This document shows, in pieces, positions 30,985 to 38,695 of a DNA stretch of 64,000 nucleotides. Every line of letters starts with the position of its first letter. The stretch's first letter is position 1. A program made the translations under genes and the position numbers. Source of the stretch: an uncultured Isosphaeraceae bacterium (GTDB lineage: Bacteria > Planctomycetota > Planctomycetia > Isosphaerales > Isosphaeraceae). The notes under the pieces are model-generated. The model saw only the letters and a list, made by a program, of their open reading frames with translations, did no database searches and was not told the DNA's origin. Location: NCBI GenBank assembly GCA_945957605.1, contig CAMFLR010000005.1:62001-126000 (forward strand). Direction: 5' to 3'.

Positions 30985-32008
30985 GGCTGGGTTTCCTCAA
31001 AAGCATGAGGCCGGCGCCTAACGTGAAAAGTCCCGCAACCGCGCCCCATGAGCCGTTCGCTACCGCGCTCGACACGCCTGGATCCTTGGCCGGGGTATAG
31101 TTCGGATTCGACTTACGGAGAGCGCCAACGCGAATGAGTTCCGCCCTTAGACCGTCGCCACCCAACTTGAAGTCTTTGAGCCGCAATCGGACGGTTCCGT
31201 CCGGCGATTGAACGATAATGTCCGGATCACCATCACTAACGAGCCCGATGTCTTTAACGAGCGGGTCCGTCTTAGCGAAGGCCCTCACCTTGAGCTGGCT
31301 GGCGTGCTCCGCGATCGGTCCATTACGGAAAGCTTCGAGCACCGGCGCAGTTGCTTCGGCTGGTCCGATGACCGAAACCTGATACTTGTTACTGTCGTCG
31401 ACGATTTGCGGCTTGCCTTCGACGATCGACTCGACCATTGCCTTAGCTTCGGGGCCGACTGCCTTCAGGCCCTGCTCGCCGATCTGTGATGAGTTGACGC
31501 CGTTGAATCGCCACGCCTCGTTCGCGGGGGCCGCTTTAGTGGGAGCGACAGCGCCAACCGACTGCACTGGATCGGGATCCGGCTTGAACTTTGACTGATC
31601 GAAAAGAACCTTCGGTGTTGACTCGATCGCCACCGTCGCATCGACAGCGGCTACCTTCGGCTCAGGCTCGGGTTCTGCAACGGCCGCAATCTGATCGCGC
31701 CAGCCGGGCGGTTGATCCTCTGGCCTGTAATCGATCTTGCCGGGAGCCGCTTTCACGCCGAGCACCGATATCACGCGGCCCTCGAACTTGATGCGATGCC
31801 AACTAAGCGCGGGCTTTGCCGGTGTCGGCGCAGGCTCGAGGTATTCGACCGGCGCGGGCTGCGTGTAGAAGGGCGTCGAGTTCGTGTAGTTGGGCCCGAG
31901 GTTCGTGTAGTAGGCTGACGAAACCGGAGTCGGGCACCCACTAGGACCGCAAGCCGAACGCGAGCCGAAGAATTGGCCGGTTATCGCGAGTACAAGTAAG
32001 AGTTTCAT
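30971..32008 (-). CDS. Exported Pro/Ala-rich protein with C-terminal membrane anchor
   Basis: A 345-aa protein. ATG 32006-32008 is preferred (GAGGAACCC just upstream). It has a signal-peptide-like start (KLLLVLAITGQFFGSRSA) followed by CGPSGCP, then Tyr/Asn/Pro repeats (YYTNLGPNYTN and NSTPFYTQPAPVEYL). A Pro/Ala/Glu-rich middle follows, then a folded region (about 190-300), and finally a hydrophobic segment plus RKPSRAKR. The anchor plus long exported domain resembles a phage surface or envelope protein (superinfection exclusion or lysis accessory). No known family was recognised. Confidence 0.55.
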   Translation of the reverse strand: MKLLLVLAITGQFFGSRSACGPSGCPTPVSSAYYTNLGPNYTNSTPFYTQPAPVEYLEPAPTPAKPALSWHRIKFEGRVISVLGVKAAPGKIDYRPEDQPPGWRDQIAAVAEPEPEPKVAAVDATVAIESTPKVLFDQSKFKPDPDPVQSVGAVAPTKAAPANEAWRFNGVNSSQIGEQGLKAVGPEAKAMVESIVEGKPQIVDDSNKYQVSVIGPAEATAPVLEAFRNGPIAEHASQLKVRAFAKTDPLVKDIGLVSDGDPDIIVQSPDGTVRLRLKDFKLGGDGLRAELIRVGALRKSNPNYTPAKDPGVSSAVANGSWGAVAGLFTLGAGLMLLRKPSRAKR

Positions 32009-32652
32009 GGGTTCCTCGGAATTGGCGGGGGTGGCGTGCCGATCAGTACACAAACCCAGGTGTCACCACTTGGGTACGCAGCACGCTTGAGCAGTTCTTC
32101 ACGCGGCATCCATGTCACATTTGCAACATCATTGTTATCAATGATCGCAGCCCACTTCTCATCGAAGTGAACGAGCAAAACCATGTGGCTGATCTGGTTC
32201 GCGCCCCGCTTGCGGTAGAAGTCGCCATAACCATACGTGATGCAAACCGGCCGGCCCGTCTTTAACGCGGTCTCAATGAGCGCGATGACGGTTTCACGGT
32301 CTTTGCCCTCGTATTGGACAAACCCGACGCCTGCCGCACGAGCTTTCAAGACTTGCTCGACTCGAGCGGGCCAACCGCCGCCGGGCTGGGTCCTCATGTA
32401 CTCGAACAGATCCGCCAGTTCTGGGATCCCTTGCCACCAAGCGCTCATCTGAAGCGATGCCCAAACGCACAACCCAGCGCCGGGCCTGCCGTTTTCAGGA
32501 ATCCCGCGATCGTTCTCACGGAGATAGGCCGGCGGAACGTCGATCGTTACTTCAACGCCTTCGTGAACCGGGCCGTTCGCAACCTCGCTATCCGCTGTAG
32601 CGCGAGCAAACGTCGCCACGCAGAGCGCGACGGCGAGTAGGACTTGCCGCAT
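32005..32652 (-). CDS. Secreted papain-like (C39-type) cysteine peptidase
   Basis: A 215-aa protein. The signal peptide spans about 1-21 (RQVLLAVALCVATFARATA). The catalytic Cys lies in RPGAGLCVWASLQMSAWW, the His in ANQISHMVLLVHFDEK and the Asn/Asp in WAAIIDNNDVANVTWM: a Cys-His-Asn/Asp order of a papain-like fold resembling bacteriocin-processing C39 domains. ATG 32652 has GAGG 9 nt upstream; a GTG at 32667 is the alternative. Situated among late membrane proteins, it may act in lysis or envelope processing. Peptidoglycan cleavage is not shown. Confidence 0.72.
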   Translation of the reverse strand: MRQVLLAVALCVATFARATADSEVANGPVHEGVEVTIDVPPAYLRENDRGIPENGRPGAGLCVWASLQMSAWWQGIPELADLFEYMRTQPGGGWPARVEQVLKARAAGVGFVQYEGKDRETVIALIETALKTGRPVCITYGYGDFYRKRGANQISHMVLLVHFDEKWAAIIDNNDVANVTWMPREELLKRAAYPSGDTWVCVLIGTPPPPIPRNP

Positions 32653-32938
32653 TCGTGATTGCCTCACTCAGCTTGAAGCCAAAAAGCGTTCCAACAGCGA
32701 ACGCGATCACGAACGCGATGGTTCCAACAAACACAGCCGCCGACGCAAACCCGGCTTGGTAACTTTCGCGGCCGGCGGATTCGAGGGCCGTCGCAACGAT
32801 TTGAGCCGCAGCCTGCGCCCACTCGACCAGCGCTCGATTGAACGCCGCGAGCGTCGATTCAACGCCAGGGATACCGCGAATGACTCGCGGGAAAATCTCG
32901 ATCGAGAGTTGCGGGATCGGCGGGAGATCGAGTCTCAC
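32588..32938 (-). CDS. Membrane protein, holin candidate
   Basis: A 116-aa protein. The N-terminal half is amphipathic helix (ESTLAAFNRALVEWAQAAAQ). One long hydrophobic helix lies at about 62-92 (FASAAVFVGTIAFVIAFAVG), and the C-terminus is basic (SPTRRRALRGDV). Its 3' end overlaps the start of the peptidase gene by about 65 bp, consistent with a shared lysis or envelope function. Holin identity is inferred only from size and topology. Confidence 0.55.
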   Translation of the reverse strand: MRLDLPPIPQLSIEIFPRVIRGIPGVESTLAAFNRALVEWAQAAAQIVATALESAGRESYQAGFASAAVFVGTIAFVIAFAVGTLFGFKLSEAITNAASPTRRRALRGDVCSRYSG

Positions 32939-32948
32939 GGATCAAAGC

Positions 32949-33209
32949 TCACGGTTTCGCGCCGATCGCCTCGCCAGTCTTGCCGAAGCCGTAGCTCGCA
33001 GCGACCGGGCACTTACACCCATCGCCGCAAGCACATTTCGCTGGGACGGCGACGGGTGGACACAACGCGGTTTTGCCGTTCTCGGCTGCGGCAACGCGCT
33101 GGCAAAGATGGATGATCGTGGCACCGCCGCCGCCGAAGGTCAGTGCGACAACAGCCACGAGGGCTGTGACAACGCCGTTCGATTTGGTCGGTTCAGCGTT
33201 CGTAGACAT
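32949..33209 (-). CDS. Small Cys-rich membrane protein
   Basis: An 86-aa protein with an N-terminal transmembrane helix (GVVTALVAVVALTFGGGGAT) and a C-terminal cluster ALCPPVAVPAKCACGDGCKC that could bind metal. It could be a second membrane lysis protein. No homologous family was recognised by eye. Confidence 0.5.
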   Translation of the reverse strand: MSTNAEPTKSNGVVTALVAVVALTFGGGGATIIHLCQRVAAAENGKTALCPPVAVPAKCACGDGCKCPVAASYGFGKTGEAIGAKP

Positions 33210-33294
33210 CGAGCAATTCCCAAACTCGCACGATGACGTGCGGCAATAGGTACATCAGAAAGCAAACGACCTTGGGCGCAGGGAGTACGCCCAT
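33193..33294 (-). CDS. 33-aa putative membrane peptide
   Basis: A short frame beginning GVLPAPKVVCFLMYLLPHVI and ending ELLDVYER. Its end overlaps the next gene's start by 17 bp and it follows the 50-aa protein by 8 nt. The hydrophobic core and tight packing favour a real small gene, but the Shine-Dalgarno sequence is weak. Confidence 0.4.
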   Translation of the reverse strand: MGVLPAPKVVCFLMYLLPHVIVRVWELLDVYER

Positions 33295-33302
33295 CACTCG
33301 CG

Positions 33303-33455
33303 TCAGCGCGCAAGCACGAGTGTGGCCACGTAGGCGCAAAACGCGATGAACGCCACCACGATCACCGTAAGGCAAACGTTTGGGACGAGATAGCTCGTCT
33401 CTTCCTCTACGATCTGAGTGATCTTGACCGGCGAATCATGGAAATCAGAATTCAT
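33303..33455 (-). CDS. 50-aa single-pass membrane protein
   Basis: The N-terminal half is hydrophilic (NSDFHDSPVKITQIVEEETS), followed by one transmembrane helix VCLTVIVVAFIAFCAYVATL and a short end VLAR. Its ATG overlaps the stop of the HTH gene as ATGA (33452-33455), fixing the start. It may regulate or assist lysis. Function unknown. Confidence 0.55.
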   Translation of the reverse strand: MNSDFHDSPVKITQIVEEETSYLVPNVCLTVIVVAFIAFCAYVATLVLAR

Positions 33456-33631
33456 GCGGCCCTCAATGACAACGCGGCGCGATCGGCCCGCGTTGCGGCG
33501 AGTCGGTAACGCCAAAGTGTCGAGCGGGATATTCGGAGTTGCTTACAGACCTTCGCGGGTGAAACCCCGGCGTCGAGCAGCGTCAAAGCTGCATGCTCAC
33601 GCCGTTCCTGCGCGTATCGTCCAATCTTCAT
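33452..33631 (-). CDS. 59-aa helix-turn-helix protein heading the late operon
   Basis: The protein begins KIGRYAQERREHAALTLLDA and continues GVSPAKVCKQLRISRSTLWR (HTH of the resolvase/Hin or HTH_23 type, about 20-44), ending LAATRADRAALSLRAA. It is coupled to the 50-aa membrane gene by ATGA. Being the first gene of the leftward late transcript and facing the promoter region shared with 33818-34504, it may be a late regulator. There is no partner recombinase domain, so it is not an invertase. Confidence 0.6.
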   Translation of the reverse strand: MKIGRYAQERREHAALTLLDAGVSPAKVCKQLRISRSTLWRYRLAATRADRAALSLRAA

Positions 33632-33752
33632 TTTGCGAATCCGCGTTGTGATACGTCGTTGTATACACTAAAGGGCCAAAGCGACCGCACGCCCCAAAGG
33701 CTTCAATTTTCCTAAGTTGTGTTCACGTCGGCAGATAGTAGAAATTATAGTG

Positions 33753-33793
33753 TTTCAAATCCACTGTAACTAGCATAAAATGTCATGGTGACA
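33753..33793 (+). promoter_or_regulatory. Rightward promoter with downstream palindrome
   Basis: TTTCAA (33753-33758) and TAAAAT (33776-33781) have a 17-bp spacer, a good sigma-70-type pair. The palindrome TGTCA-TGG-TGACA (33781-33793) covers the likely transcription start and is a candidate operator. It would drive the gene at 33818. On the opposite strand an imperfect repeat ATAC-N6-GTAT lies at 33651-33664 upstream of the late operon. Confidence 0.6.
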
Positions 33794-33817
33794 TCAACGC
33801 GCTAGGGAGCGTGCAAC

Positions 33818-34504
33818 ATGACGAGCCTCTCCGAATCAGCCGCCGCTGTCTGGAACGTCGTGGCGTCCGAGTCCGAAGCCGGACGCGTTCGAGTGAAGGT
33901 CGAATCGATCGAGCAGACGACCGGCCTCGACTTCGAAGCCGTAATGAACGCCCTCGAAAATCTGGCCGACGCCGACCTTATCGCCAGGCCGAGCACGAAG
34001 GGGATCTACTCGACCTCGGCCACGCTTTCGATCAGCGCCGCCGCCGCGCTGAAACTGAAACTGATCTGGCCGCACGGTCGCGGGCCAAAGTGGGTGAGCG
34101 AGGATGCGCCCGATCGGCCCGACCGAGTTCGGCCTCCGGTTTACCGCGCCGACCAAACTGACCGGATCCACCACGTCGGCAAAGTCGTCTCGCTCGAACT
34201 GGATCCGCTCGACGCGCTGATTATGGCCGAGACCTCGCGCACCGACCCCGAATTCACGGCCAGCCGATACCGGTTCCCGACGGTGATACTGATGGGTTGC
34301 CGCGCGTGGGTGCGAACGGAGATCGAGCGTGAGAAGGCGATGAGACTATGTGGGTGTTGCAGCGAAGCGAGGGACAAACCGGGCTTCTACTGCCTGCGGC
34401 ACAACCGCCCCGTGAATGGCCGCCTGACTAAAGTGCTGAAAGTCGAGCGCGACGCCGAAGAGGCGAAAGAAACGGTCGAGACAAAGCAAGAAGAGGCCGC
34501 GTGA
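33818..34504 (+). CDS. Winged-helix/zinc-finger-like prophage protein
   Basis: A 228-aa protein. The N-terminal half looks like a winged helix (LSESAAAVWNVVASESEAGR, FEAVMNALENLADADLIARP). A central segment lies at about 85-150, and a late cysteine cluster MRLCGCCSEARDKPGFYCLRH (about 185-205) is a likely zinc site; the C-terminus is Glu-rich. GGGAG lies 8 nt upstream of the ATG. Transcribed divergently from the late operon, it is the rightmost prophage gene and may be a regulator or lysogenic conversion gene. Confidence 0.65.
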   Translation: MTSLSESAAAVWNVVASESEAGRVRVKVESIEQTTGLDFEAVMNALENLADADLIARPSTKGIYSTSATLSISAAAALKLKLIWPHGRGPKWVSEDAPDRPDRVRPPVYRADQTDRIHHVGKVVSLELDPLDALIMAETSRTDPEFTASRYRFPTVILMGCRAWVRTEIEREKAMRLCGCCSEARDKPGFYCLRHNRPVNGRLTKVLKVERDAEEAKETVETKQEEAA

Positions 34505-34567
34505 ACGGCTTTCCTCTCGTCACTTCTTCCAGCACTTCATGGGGCAATTCTTGTCACTTCTTGACGA

Positions 34568-34600
34568 ATTTCGGAAAACTTCCCGAAATCGGCTTTGCCG
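34568..34600 (+). terminator. Twin hairpins near the right prophage boundary
   Basis: ATTTCGG (34568-34574) pairs with CCGAAAT (34583-34589), and CGGC-TTT-GCCG (34590-34600) follows immediately. They lie between the convergent last prophage gene (stop 34504) and the chromosomal gene ending at 34636. GTACAC/GTGTAC (34631-34648) overlaps that gene's stop. The segment is also the likeliest place for the right attachment site, but no core could be identified. Confidence 0.45.
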
Positions 34601-34635
34601 TAAGTTGTTGCTACACTTGCGTTAATGGCCGTACA

Positions 34636-35406
34636 CTATCGTGTGTACAAACCGCCGCCCCACCAGAGCCAGGCGGCAAGCGTCACGGCGCCTGCGGCGG
34701 AGAGGCCCCAGAGGAACAGTTTGTAAGCCAGGAACCGGCGCGCCACGCCTCGCGATTCTTCGCCATCAATTGCTTCATCGAGAGCACGCATTCGCAACGC
34801 CGAGAGCGTGTTCAGACCGATCAGGTGGATCAGCCAGAGCAGCAGGAAACCGACGCCCTGGTTGAGCCATTCACGCCACGGAATCGGCGGCAGCGCGGGC
34901 TTCCATTTTGAGGGAGTCGAAAGCGACGTCTCCGGCTGATAAACGACGAGCTTCACACCCTTTGCGGCGTGGGAACTGTCGTCTGCGACGCGAACTGCGA
35001 GCGCAATCGGCTCGGGGGTTCCCTTGGTCGGCGTGCCGAGAATTAGTCCCGTCTCGCCGTTGAATTCGAGCCCTTCGGGTAGATTGCCGACGATGCTCCA
35101 CGTCAAATGACCGCGGCCACCGTCGGCCGCGAGCGCGACATGATAGGAACGGCCGGCGATTCCTTCGGGCAAGTCTTCAGGGGTGGTGATCGTCAGAGTC
35201 GACTTATCCTGCTCGCCCGAACCCTTTGCCCCTGGCGAGGAAGGGAGATCGACCACCTTGGGCAGCAACGCCATGATGACCATGGTGAGCAGGAGGATGA
35301 ACAGCAGTGCGCCGGTGAGTTTCGTCACCACGACTGCGACGAACGAATCCTCTCCCGACCCGCCGAACTCCATCCCCGACGAATGGCCGCGCCGATTGCG
35401 TCTCAT
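34636..35406 (-). CDS. Membrane protein with putative Ig-like (He_PIG) domain
   Basis: A 256-aa protein. A transmembrane helix at about 25-50 (LLFILLLTMVIMALLPK) is preceded by a Gly-rich start that resembles ExbD-type N-termini. A He_PIG-type domain follows: YHVALAADGGRGHLTWSIVG, NLPEGLEFNGETGLILGTPT. Two more hydrophobic segments lie at about 180-205 and 230-250. It lies 40 bp downstream of the TolQ/ExbB-like gene and probably forms a complex with it. Not a standard ExbD (the C-terminal periplasmic fold is replaced). Confidence 0.7.
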   Translation of the reverse strand: MRRNRRGHSSGMEFGGSGEDSFVAVVVTKLTGALLFILLLTMVIMALLPKVVDLPSSPGAKGSGEQDKSTLTITTPEDLPEGIAGRSYHVALAADGGRGHLTWSIVGNLPEGLEFNGETGLILGTPTKGTPEPIALAVRVADDSSHAAKGVKLVVYQPETSLSTPSKWKPALPPIPWREWLNQGVGFLLLWLIHLIGLNTLSALRMRALDEAIDGEESRGVARRFLAYKLFLWGLSAAGAVTLAAWLWWGGGLYTR

Positions 35407-35445
35407 GACTTCCCCAGCATCGGTTACGAGATCAAATCAGCCGCC

Positions 35446-36717
35446 TCAAGCCGCCTGATCGTCGGCGGGATAGGTTCCATAAGACGATGCCGGTAGCATC
35501 TTCTTCACGATGCTGCGATAGAGCGTATGTCCCTGTTCCATGCTGACTTGCAGCAGGTCAATCGCGTCCTTGAGGCTCGTGAGCGTGCGAGCGAGCTGCT
35601 CCTGGCTGGCGCGGCTGGAACGCTCGAACGAGCTGCTCCATGACGACGACAGACTCTCGATTGCCGCGCAGGTGCGGTCGACGCCTCGCTTGATGTCTTC
35701 GAGCTGCGGCGAGTGCTGGTCGGCCTCGCTCAGGCTCGTTTCGATTCGGGCTAGCGACGCCACGCCGCGCTTGACGCTCTCGCTCGCCGCGCCGACGGTG
35801 TTCAACTGCTCGCCGAGGCGGTCGATCGCGTCGGCCCCGCGATGCATTCCGCTGAGGGCGGTTGGCAGGTTTTCGACCGAGCGGGCGAACTGTTCGACGT
35901 GCGGCCCAAGGCCCACACCCATCCGGGCGGCGAGTTCGTCGAGTTTCTGGGCGATCATGGCGAGCGCCGAGTCATCGTGCTGGGTTGAACCGAGTTTCGT
36001 GAGCGCGTGTTCGACGATCCAGCGGTCGACGCGTGCCAGCAGATCGTCCGACCGGCGATGGACGAGCGTTTGCACCAGCATGAGCGTCGAGCTGAGGAAA
36101 AGCGCGAGCAGCGTGCTGTCGAACGCGACCTGAAGCGCCGAGGTGACGCTCGTGAGCTTGCCCATGAAGCCGTCGAGGTCTTTCACGAGCGGTAGCACGA
36201 GGCTGATGTTCATCAGGGCGTGACTGATGCCTTCGACCGTGCCGATAAAGCCAATCACCGGCAGGAGATAGAGAATGTACTTGGGCAGCGTGAATCGCCC
36301 GGCCGCTTCTTCCTGGTCGAGCCCCGACCCTTCGCGATTCAGCTCCATAATCTGATCGACCGGTGCCCCGCGCGATGCCATCAAGCCGCGAAGCCGGCTG
36401 GGCAGGATCCGGCGATCGGTCGCCGCAAGCTTTTCCGGGCTTTCGAGGAACCCGGACGCCTCATTGAATGCGGCTTCATTCGCGCGAAGATGACCCAGTT
36501 CTCGCGCCAGGGCAAACAGCGCCCAGACAAAGATGCCGGTCCCCACGAACTGCTCCCAACCTCTTTCAAACATGAGGGTTGGGTTGAAGATCATCAGGGC
36601 GATTGGGAAGGCAAGCGCCAGTCCCAGCATCGCGAACGTGCCCGAGTAGGCGAACGGGGGCGCCTCGTGGCCGACGGGGGTTCGAGCGACCTTGCCCTGT
36701 TTCCCTGATTTGCCCAT
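35446..36717 (-). CDS. MotA/TolQ/ExbB proton-channel family protein
   Basis: A 423-aa protein, longer than typical ExbB. Helices at about 27-47 and 58-75 precede the MotA/TolQ/ExbB core: LLPVIGFIGTVEGISHALMN (about 150-170) and ALQVAFDSTLLALFLSSTLM (about 190-215), whose Gly/Thr pattern lines the proton path. The C-terminal 180 residues are coiled coil with a repeated 'LARIETSLSEADQHSPQLED' style. It probably energises an envelope complex with the downstream Ig-domain protein. AAGGA lies 8 nt upstream of the ATG. Confidence 0.85.
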   Translation of the reverse strand: MGKSGKQGKVARTPVGHEAPPFAYSGTFAMLGLALAFPIALMIFNPTLMFERGWEQFVGTGIFVWALFALARELGHLRANEAAFNEASGFLESPEKLAATDRRILPSRLRGLMASRGAPVDQIMELNREGSGLDQEEAAGRFTLPKYILYLLPVIGFIGTVEGISHALMNISLVLPLVKDLDGFMGKLTSVTSALQVAFDSTLLALFLSSTLMLVQTLVHRRSDDLLARVDRWIVEHALTKLGSTQHDDSALAMIAQKLDELAARMGVGLGPHVEQFARSVENLPTALSGMHRGADAIDRLGEQLNTVGAASESVKRGVASLARIETSLSEADQHSPQLEDIKRGVDRTCAAIESLSSSWSSSFERSSRASQEQLARTLTSLKDAIDLLQVSMEQGHTLYRSIVKKMLPASSYGTYPADDQAA

Positions 36718-36937
36718 CCGTGGGGTCCTTCATGATCCTTTGCGTCGCGCGGAGCCAGCGGTGACTCGTCCCGGGCGCGGCGACTCAACTGGTTTCATCG
36801 GTTGGCTTGAGTTTGCGGCTTGAATCAATTTTGTGGTGTTTTTCGCGCAATCGTTCAGCGGAACCTGAACTTTCGGCCCTGCACCTGCGAAGTACAATGA
36901 GAGGGTGCCATCGGGCGCCTCGAAAGGAACGAATGAA

Positions 36938-37729
36938 ATGCGGTCAATGTTTACGCCCTGGAAAATCGGTCGGCTCGCTGGAATTGATGTGTTTCTTCAC
37001 CCCACGATGCTGATCATTCCGCTGCTGATCATCGCGCGCGATCAGGGACCCGTTGCCCTGCTCTTCACGGCGATCGTTTTCGGCTGCGTGGTATTACATG
37101 AATTGGGCCATGCACTTATGGCACGCAGTTATGGAATCGCCACGAAGGATATCACGCTCTACCCGATCGGCGGCGTCGCCAAGCTCGAACGAATGCCGCG
37201 GTCGGCCGGTCCCGAATTACTCATCGCGCTGGCCGGTCCGGCGGTGAATCTCGCGCTCGCCGCGATTGCCTGGCCGATGCTTCTGCTTGCGGAAGGTATT
37301 GTGCCCTGGGAGTTTCCGCTCGCGGTCCTCGACTTCATCGTCTGGGTCAACCTGGGCCTCTTGCTGTTCAACATGCTGCCCGTGTTCCCAATGGACGGCG
37401 GTCGCGTGCTCCGTGCCCTGCTCTCCTCGCGCGTCGGACGGCTTCGTGCTACGGAAATCGCGGCGAAGGTGGGTGGGTTCATCGCGATGGTCGCAGGGGT
37501 TTATTTCCTGCTGCATGGGATGATCGTCGAGGTCTTCCTCGCGCTGTTCATCTTTGTGATGGGGAACTATGAGCTCCTGGCCGTGCGCGTCGACGAACAT
37601 CGCCGCCGTCAGGCCGAAGGTTGGCCCGCACCGCCGGTCGGTTATCGCTGGGTCGAACAGGGCGACGGTCTCTGGCGGCTCGTACCTTCTGGCTTCGCGA
37701 ACGGCTGGAAGATGGGCCGGCCGTCATGA
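36938..37729 (+). CDS. M50-family site-2 protease (rhomboid-type intramembrane metalloprotease)
   Basis: A 263-aa protein. The zinc motif HELGH lies in CVVLHELGHALMARSYGIAT and the second site is NMLPVFPMDGGRVLRALLSS (Asp). Several transmembrane helices surround them (LLIIARDQGPVALLFTAIVF and AVLDFIVWVNLGLLLFN). The C-terminal tail is short and hydrophilic with no CBS or PDZ domain. ATG 36938 is supported by AAAGGA about 9 nt upstream; a GTG at 36905 extends it. It is coupled to 37726-37935 by ATGA, and it likely cleaves a membrane substrate within the bilayer. Confidence 0.85.
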   Translation: MRSMFTPWKIGRLAGIDVFLHPTMLIIPLLIIARDQGPVALLFTAIVFGCVVLHELGHALMARSYGIATKDITLYPIGGVAKLERMPRSAGPELLIALAGPAVNLALAAIAWPMLLLAEGIVPWEFPLAVLDFIVWVNLGLLLFNMLPVFPMDGGRVLRALLSSRVGRLRATEIAAKVGGFIAMVAGVYFLLHGMIVEVFLALFIFVMGNYELLAVRVDEHRRRQAEGWPAPPVGYRWVEQGDGLWRLVPSGFANGWKMGRPS

Positions 37730-37935
37730 GTTTGCGACACGTCGTCGAGCTTGGCGTCGAGGAAGCTTACCAACTGCTTACAGAGACGTTCGGACTGAGC
37801 AACCTGCCGCCGCTCGACGCGATTGAAAACGAAGATTGGGGGCGAGATTATCTCCTGGCGAAGTTCACGGAGATCTCGCCCCAGCTTCTTGCGCGGCATG
37901 GTTTTACTGTGAACGCGGATTCGCCAGATCCTTGA
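37726..37935 (+). CDS. Small acidic hypothetical protein
   Basis: A 69-aa protein. Its ATG overlaps the site-2 protease stop as ATGA (37726-37729). It is helical (LRHVVELGVEEAYQLLTETF, then YLLAKFTEISPQLLARHGFT). Its 3' end overlaps the convergent DUF1080 gene by 32 bp. Co-translation with the protease suggests a linked role. No family was recognised. Confidence 0.6.
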   Translation: MSLRHVVELGVEEAYQLLTETFGLSNLPPLDAIENEDWGRDYLLAKFTEISPQLLARHGFTVNADSPDP

Positions 37936-38539
37936 CCCGAATGTTGCGAAACTCAACGCGGCCGTTGTGGCTCTGCAAGCCGATTCGCCCGGTCGTTCTG
38001 CGCAGGCCGGTGTGCTCTTTTTCGAGCTCGGGATACTTGCTCAAATCGGCGTTGACGATTTCTTTGCCGTTCAAATGAATGTCAATATGTGATTTGACGA
38101 GCGTAATCTCCATCGTATTCCACTCGCCGACCGCTTTTTCATGTCCAGGCGCAGGTGGAACGATGTGATACACGGCCCCGGTTTTCTGCCAGTCCTGAAT
38201 CTTCGCGTGTTTGGGATGCGTGCCGTCGAGAATCTGGATTTCCATCCCCGTCCGCGAGATGTGCGACGTATCAGCCGGCGCACGTAGGTAGATCCCTGAA
38301 TTGCTGCCCGACGTCACGCGGAAATCGACCGAGAAGGTGAAATCGCTGTAATCGCGATCGGTGCCAAGCCAGCCGCCGCCTTCGCCCAAGCTAACGAGCT
38401 TGCCGTCCTCGATCGCCCACGCATCCGCTTTGCCGCCGAACAGCGTCCAGCCGCTCAGCGTTTTGCCGTCGAATAGCGGCTTGAAGTCTTCTGCTGGCGA
38501 TGCAAGCAAAGCAAGGAATGGCAACAGGATAAGGTGCAT
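37904..38539 (-). CDS. Secreted DUF1080 (3-keto-disaccharide hydrolase-like) protein
   Basis: A 211-aa protein, a single DUF1080 domain (about 17-205): FKPLFDGKTLSGWTLFGG, AIEDGKLVSLGEGGGWLGT, FSVDFRVTSGSNSGIYLRAP, EWNTMEITLVKSHIDIHLNG and a closing RIGLQSHNGRVEFRNIRVKD. The start after the signal peptide MHLILLPFLALLASPA is at 38537-38539. This concanavalin-like family is abundant in planctomycetes and some members hydrolyse glucosides with a 3-keto group. The substrate of this one is unknown. Confidence 0.88.
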   Translation of the reverse strand: MHLILLPFLALLASPAEDFKPLFDGKTLSGWTLFGGKADAWAIEDGKLVSLGEGGGWLGTDRDYSDFTFSVDFRVTSGSNSGIYLRAPADTSHISRTGMEIQILDGTHPKHAKIQDWQKTGAVYHIVPPAPGHEKAVGEWNTMEITLVKSHIDIHLNGKEIVNADLSKYPELEKEHTGLRRTTGRIGLQSHNGRVEFRNIRVKDLANPRSQ

Positions 38540-38695
38540 GGCAGGTCTCCGCCTCGGAGAATTGTTCAACAATCGCCCGATCGTACTCGGCGCGCCGGGC
38601 GATTGCGACATCCCACCATCCGCAGATGCCGCATGCGCTTGAACCTGTTATGATTGGGGCTCAATCACACGCCCTTTTGACCTACCGAGTTCGGC

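Larger units (their letters stand above)
1..34635. mobile_element. Prophage (tailed phage, probably siphovirus-like), left end outside window
   Basis: The region holds a full set of tailed-phage modules: immunity switch, replication (O-like initiator plus DnaB helicase), terminase, portal, scaffold, capsid, connectors, tail tube, tape measure and a secreted peptidase. Early genes run leftward from 7626 and late genes run leftward from 33,631. Typical chromosomal genes begin at 34,636. The right boundary is inferred to lie between the stop at 34,504 and 34,636, and no attachment duplication could be identified. No integrase is present, so the left end and integrase are probably beyond base 1. 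A tape measure with a tail tube and no sheath suggests a non-contractile tail. The MCP type is P22-like. Whether the prophage is intact or inducible cannot be judged here. Confidence 0.9.

Noticed and set aside
33452..33631. Invertase/resolvase
   Set aside because: Only the HTH is present; no serine recombinase catalytic domain.
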